64,000 nucleotides of DNA, from contig NZ_CP060822.1 in the NCBI RefSeq assembly GCF_014489415.1, forward strand, positions 3,581,501 through 3,645,500. Reading direction: 5' to 3'. Of the stretch, positions 61,995 through 64,000 are shown in pieces. The stretch is from Cylindrospermopsis curvispora GIHE-G1 (lineage in GTDB: Bacteria; Cyanobacteriota; Cyanobacteriia; Cyanobacteriales; Nostocaceae). The translations under genes were made by a program, and so were the position numbers. The notes below the pieces were generated by a model. That model did no database searches. It was not told where the DNA came from and worked only from the letters and a program-made list of their open reading frames with translations. Numbering within the stretch: position 1 is the stretch's first letter; the number at the start of each line of letters is the position of its first letter.

Positions 61995-62064
61995 ATTGGC
62001 TATGTAAATGTAGGCGGAACTTATCTAACATTTTGTCATCCCATTCATTAGGAACAGATACAAG

Positions 62065-62121
62065 AGAGTTGTTGAAAAATAAGGGATAATAATCAAGCAG
62101 ACAAGTAGGGTGATATTAATG
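62065..62121 (+). repeat. Solo IS5-type end fragment (unit B)
   Basis: Copy of the 58360-58416 fragment, 3,705 bp downstream, carried along by the tandem duplication. Confidence 0.8.
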
Positions 62122-62210
62122 AAGTTGCGGGGAATTATTAAATGCGATCTCCCAAAGGGAGTGCTTTGCAATCACATTTATATCCCGTTTTCTCAACCCA
62201 ATCGACAAAA

Positions 62211-62265
62211 CCAGTCGGTTTTCAACCGACTTGCGCTTTGAGACCGGGAATTGATTCCCGGTCTC
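62211..62265. repeat. Paired-hairpin repeat, intact third copy (uninterrupted intron target)
   Basis: AGTCGGTT-TTC-AACCGACT, then TTGCGCTTTGAGACCGGGAA in one piece: the site where the intron sits in the middle copy is unoccupied here (between 62237 and 62238). It thus gives the empty target sequence. Confidence 0.85.
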
Positions 62266-62859
62266 CCCCACAGACAGTCTCCAGGTTGCGAGTCCTTCGC
62301 GATCTCCCAAAGGGAGTGCTGCGCAATCACCCGTAGGGTGTGCTTCGCAATCACCCGTAGGGTGTGCTTCGCAATCTCCCATAGAGAGTGCTTCGCAATC
62401 CCCCTCCAAATATCCCTACCCCCTTGAAATAACTGATTCATCCTTTGACGGTAAACGTTTTCCGTCAATCTTTTACCAACCGGGAACGGAACATGAAACG
62501 TGCCTAGAGGAGAGCGTGCCTTGCGATCGCCCGTCGGGGGTGTAATGCAATCTCCCCTCAACACATTCAGATTTTTCCCTTGAGAAGGAACCAGGGGGAT
62601 TCCTGAATGTGATGACTCGTAGGGAATGCAATGCGATCTCCCGTAGGGAGTGCTTCGCAATCGCCCATCTCCAGTTTTAGGTTTTTCCATTCAGAAGGGA
62701 GGTGGGGGAATTTCTAATTGCGATCTCCCGTAGGGAGTGCTTCGCAATCGTCTGTCTCCATGTTCAAATTTTTCCCTTGAGAAGGAACCGGGGGGATTCC
62801 TGAATGCGAGATCCCGTAGGGAGTGCTTCGCGATCGCCTATAAAAAGTACAATGCGATC

Positions 62860-63435
62860 TCACCTCTTACATAAAGTATTGCACTGAGATTTGGACAAAA
62901 AGCGATCGCCTTTCACCTCCTTGCTTAAATTAGTCAAAGAGCTGGCAAATAGACGGGAACTTATTAATTGCTCTGCTGCATAAGCGGTAGCTATTTCTGA
63001 TAGCGCTGTATCTACCTCCCTTCTGGTTCTTTCCCCTTTTTTGGCAATGAACTTCAGTATGGCCTCTTTTATCGCTGTAATGCTTGTTATTTCACTGTCC
63101 TCCCTTAAACTACTCGCGATCGCCTTTAGTTCATCCTGGGGGAGGATAAAACCCAGGTCTTTAGCTACAGTAGATATGGTTTGCTTTTCTGCTAAGGTAA
63201 TTTCCTTATTTTGTGGTAGCTCTGGAGGCTCGTCTAGAGTGATTACATGGTCTCCTAAAGGAGGTATAGGTACAGGTACTAACTCACTCTGAAACAAGTT
63301 TTCCAGACGCTTCTGGTTTTCTTTTTCTGATAGAGAAGAATTCCAATTATCGCGTATTTGTCTGGAGGTAATACGTATACCTCGTCTTTGTAGATTAATT
63401 TGCACTCGTTTGATAGCGCTAGCAGTGAGAATCAA
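62860..63435 (-). CDS. Hypothetical protein, possibly plasmid- or mobile-element-associated
   Basis: 191 residues. The N-terminus (LTASAIKRVQINLQRRGIRI, TSRQIRDNWNSSLSEKENQK) looks like a small helix-rich DNA-binding segment. The middle and C-terminal parts (EKQTISTVAKDLGFILPQDE, IKEAILKFIAKKGERTRREV) are helical. Similar N-termini occur in cyanobacterial plasmid proteins, but I cannot name the family. The start at 63435 has a GGGAGG-like RBS upstream. Codon use looks coding. The last codons overlap repeat DNA. Confidence 0.65.
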   Translation of the reverse strand: MILTASAIKRVQINLQRRGIRITSRQIRDNWNSSLSEKENQKRLENLFQSELVPVPIPPLGDHVITLDEPPELPQNKEITLAEKQTISTVAKDLGFILPQDELKAIASSLREDSEITSITAIKEAILKFIAKKGERTRREVDTALSEIATAYAAEQLISSRLFASSLTNLSKEVKGDRFLSKSQCNTLCKR

Positions 63436-63536
63436 CGTTTTTTCCTCCCTGACTTATAAATCAAAGCACTCAACATAATCAATCCTGAAATGTCGCGGGA
63501 ATAATGATTGGTTTGATCAAAAGGTAGACTCAGCTT
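63436..63536. other. Probable right end of the tnpB element
   Basis: The 101 bp between the tnpB stop and the 191-residue gene have no ORF. For IS200/IS605-type elements this position holds the omega-RNA tail and the right end. No hairpin was pinned down with certainty. Confidence 0.35.
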
Positions 63537-64000
63537 TTAAGCTTCTCCGGTCTGAAGACACGGAGATTTCTGAAGAGTCCATAAACGAACTTTCTGAGGC
63601 TGGCTTAAACAGCCTCTACTGATTCCGCTAAGATCAATTCCTAGCATCACCGCTACTTTTTTCAAAATATTAGCAGCACCATTACAGTCCGCATTAATTT
63701 TGAACCCATCAGAAGTTTCATATACTCCACGACTAACTCGTTTCCCGCTTGCTTCCCACCCTTCGGGTTTTTCACCGAATTTAGGTATATTGTCGCAATC
63801 AAAAAACGATGATTGAGAAGTGTATGATTCTTCTGTTTCAATAAAATCTATTCCGTATTGTTTACATAATTGAGCAATACGGTCTTTTAATCTTGCTGTG
63901 GGAATTTGGACAAACTTCTGATTGTTTTTAGACCCCAAATCAATACTATCTTTTTGTCCTTTATTCCATCCAAAAACAATAGCACCAATCTTATTTTCAA
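63537..64000 (-). CDS. tnpB: TnpB (IS200/IS605-family RNA-guided nuclease), C-terminal part; 5' end beyond window
   Basis: Coding continues off the right edge: the frame is open from 64000 (ENKIGAIVFGWNKGQKDSID) to the stop at 63537. Visible motifs are the RuvC-II glutamate region FIETEESYTSQSS and the RuvC-III aspartate region GFKINADCNGAANIL. The intervening zinc-ribbon slot (FFDCDNIPKFGEKPEGWEAS) keeps only one cysteine, so the metal site seems lost or altered. It ends LQKSPCLQTGEA. Downstream (63440-63536) would lie the omega-RNA 3' part and the right end of the element. Whether the N-terminus is intact is unknown. Confidence 0.88.
   Translation of the reverse strand, partial: ENKIGAIVFGWNKGQKDSIDLGSKNNQKFVQIPTARLKDRIAQLCKQYGIDFIETEESYTSQSSFFDCDNIPKFGEKPEGWEASGKRVSRGVYETSDGFKINADCNGAANILKKVAVMLGIDLSGISRGCLSQPQKVRLWTLQKSPCLQTGEA

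Larger units (their letters stand above)
60862..62237. repeat. Tandem duplication unit B (1,376 bp)
   Basis: Second copy of unit A (57137-58532). It differs by one 21-bp deletion in the Uma2 coiled coil (one RAEQERQ unit), a 1-bp insertion near 60919 and a few substitutions. It follows the intron directly. Confidence 0.93.
61995..62859. other. Repeat-dense non-coding region, 865 bp
   Basis: No gene. From left: the solo IS end (62065-62121), one cloverleaf unit (62144-62175), the third paired-hairpin element (62211-62265), then units at 62299-62330, 62331-62402 (three degenerate), 62633-62664, 62720-62751 and 62806-62838. Between the last units are longer spacers with a TTCCCTTGAGAAGGAA hairpin, repeating with a period of about 90-110 bp. 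Confidence 0.75.

Overview
The window is chromosomal DNA from a filamentous, Nostocales-type cyanobacterium. The support is the AT-rich base composition, scattered HIP1 palindromes (GCGATCGC), a ccmP carboxysome shell gene, a Psb32-like TPM protein, many cyanobacterial DUF families (DUF1997, DUF4079, DUF4330, DUF1350, DUF2993) and long repeat-rich accessory DNA. A genus such as Raphidiopsis/Cylindrospermopsis or Dolichospermum would fit, but this is inference.

Positions 1-29.3 kb are mostly core genome. They hold clpP, a 41-residue membrane microprotein ahead of ccmP, a pentapeptide-repeat protein, a Rieske oxygenase, and a zinc-ribbon/Ser-Thr kinase/FGE fusion. The fatty-acid/phospholipid cluster plsX-fabH-fabD follows on the minus strand. 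Two PP2C (SpoIIE/RsbU-like) response regulators lie close to an RsbW-like anti-sigma kinase and a STAS antagonist, so the parts of a partner-switching network are all present. queG, an HAD phosphatase, moaC, tRNA-Arg(ACG) and several small envelope proteins complete the stretch. A decayed IS607-type element lies at 20.45-21.12 kb.

Positions 29.6-33.8 kb carry a three-gene cassette: a small wHTH-like protein, a 646-residue P-loop ATPase and a 478-residue PD-(D/E)XK nuclease-like protein. It matches no system I can name and looks like a candidate defence module. Positions 34-50.4 kb return to metabolism and housekeeping: glcD, sdhA, a PPP-type phosphatase, an M48 protease, cynS, a TPR protein, PsiE, an ABC exporter, galE and ridA. 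Among them is an unusual 878-residue protein that fuses an RNase D-like exonuclease, an Fe-S PD-(D/E)XK nuclease and an FtsK/HerA-type motor.

Positions 50.5-64 kb are an accessory, repeat-driven region. It contains Uma2-family genes, a decayed IS5-family transposase, and a 1.73-kb direct duplication carrying that IS plus a tyrosine integrase. The two integrase copies are broken in complementary ways. Between them sit hicAB and a scrap of a type I restriction specificity gene. Further on are a two-repeat CRISPR-like remnant and a 1.4-kb tandem duplication of a Uma2 gene. A complete group II intron (2,329 bp, ORF with RT and HNH) is inserted exactly at the central junction of that duplication. 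Dense families of short structured repeats and a tnpB gene running off the window end complete the region.

The best candidates for undescribed biology are the exonuclease-nuclease-translocase fusion (41336-43972), the wHTH/ATPase/nuclease cassette (29647-33813), and the structured repeat families that frame the group II intron.
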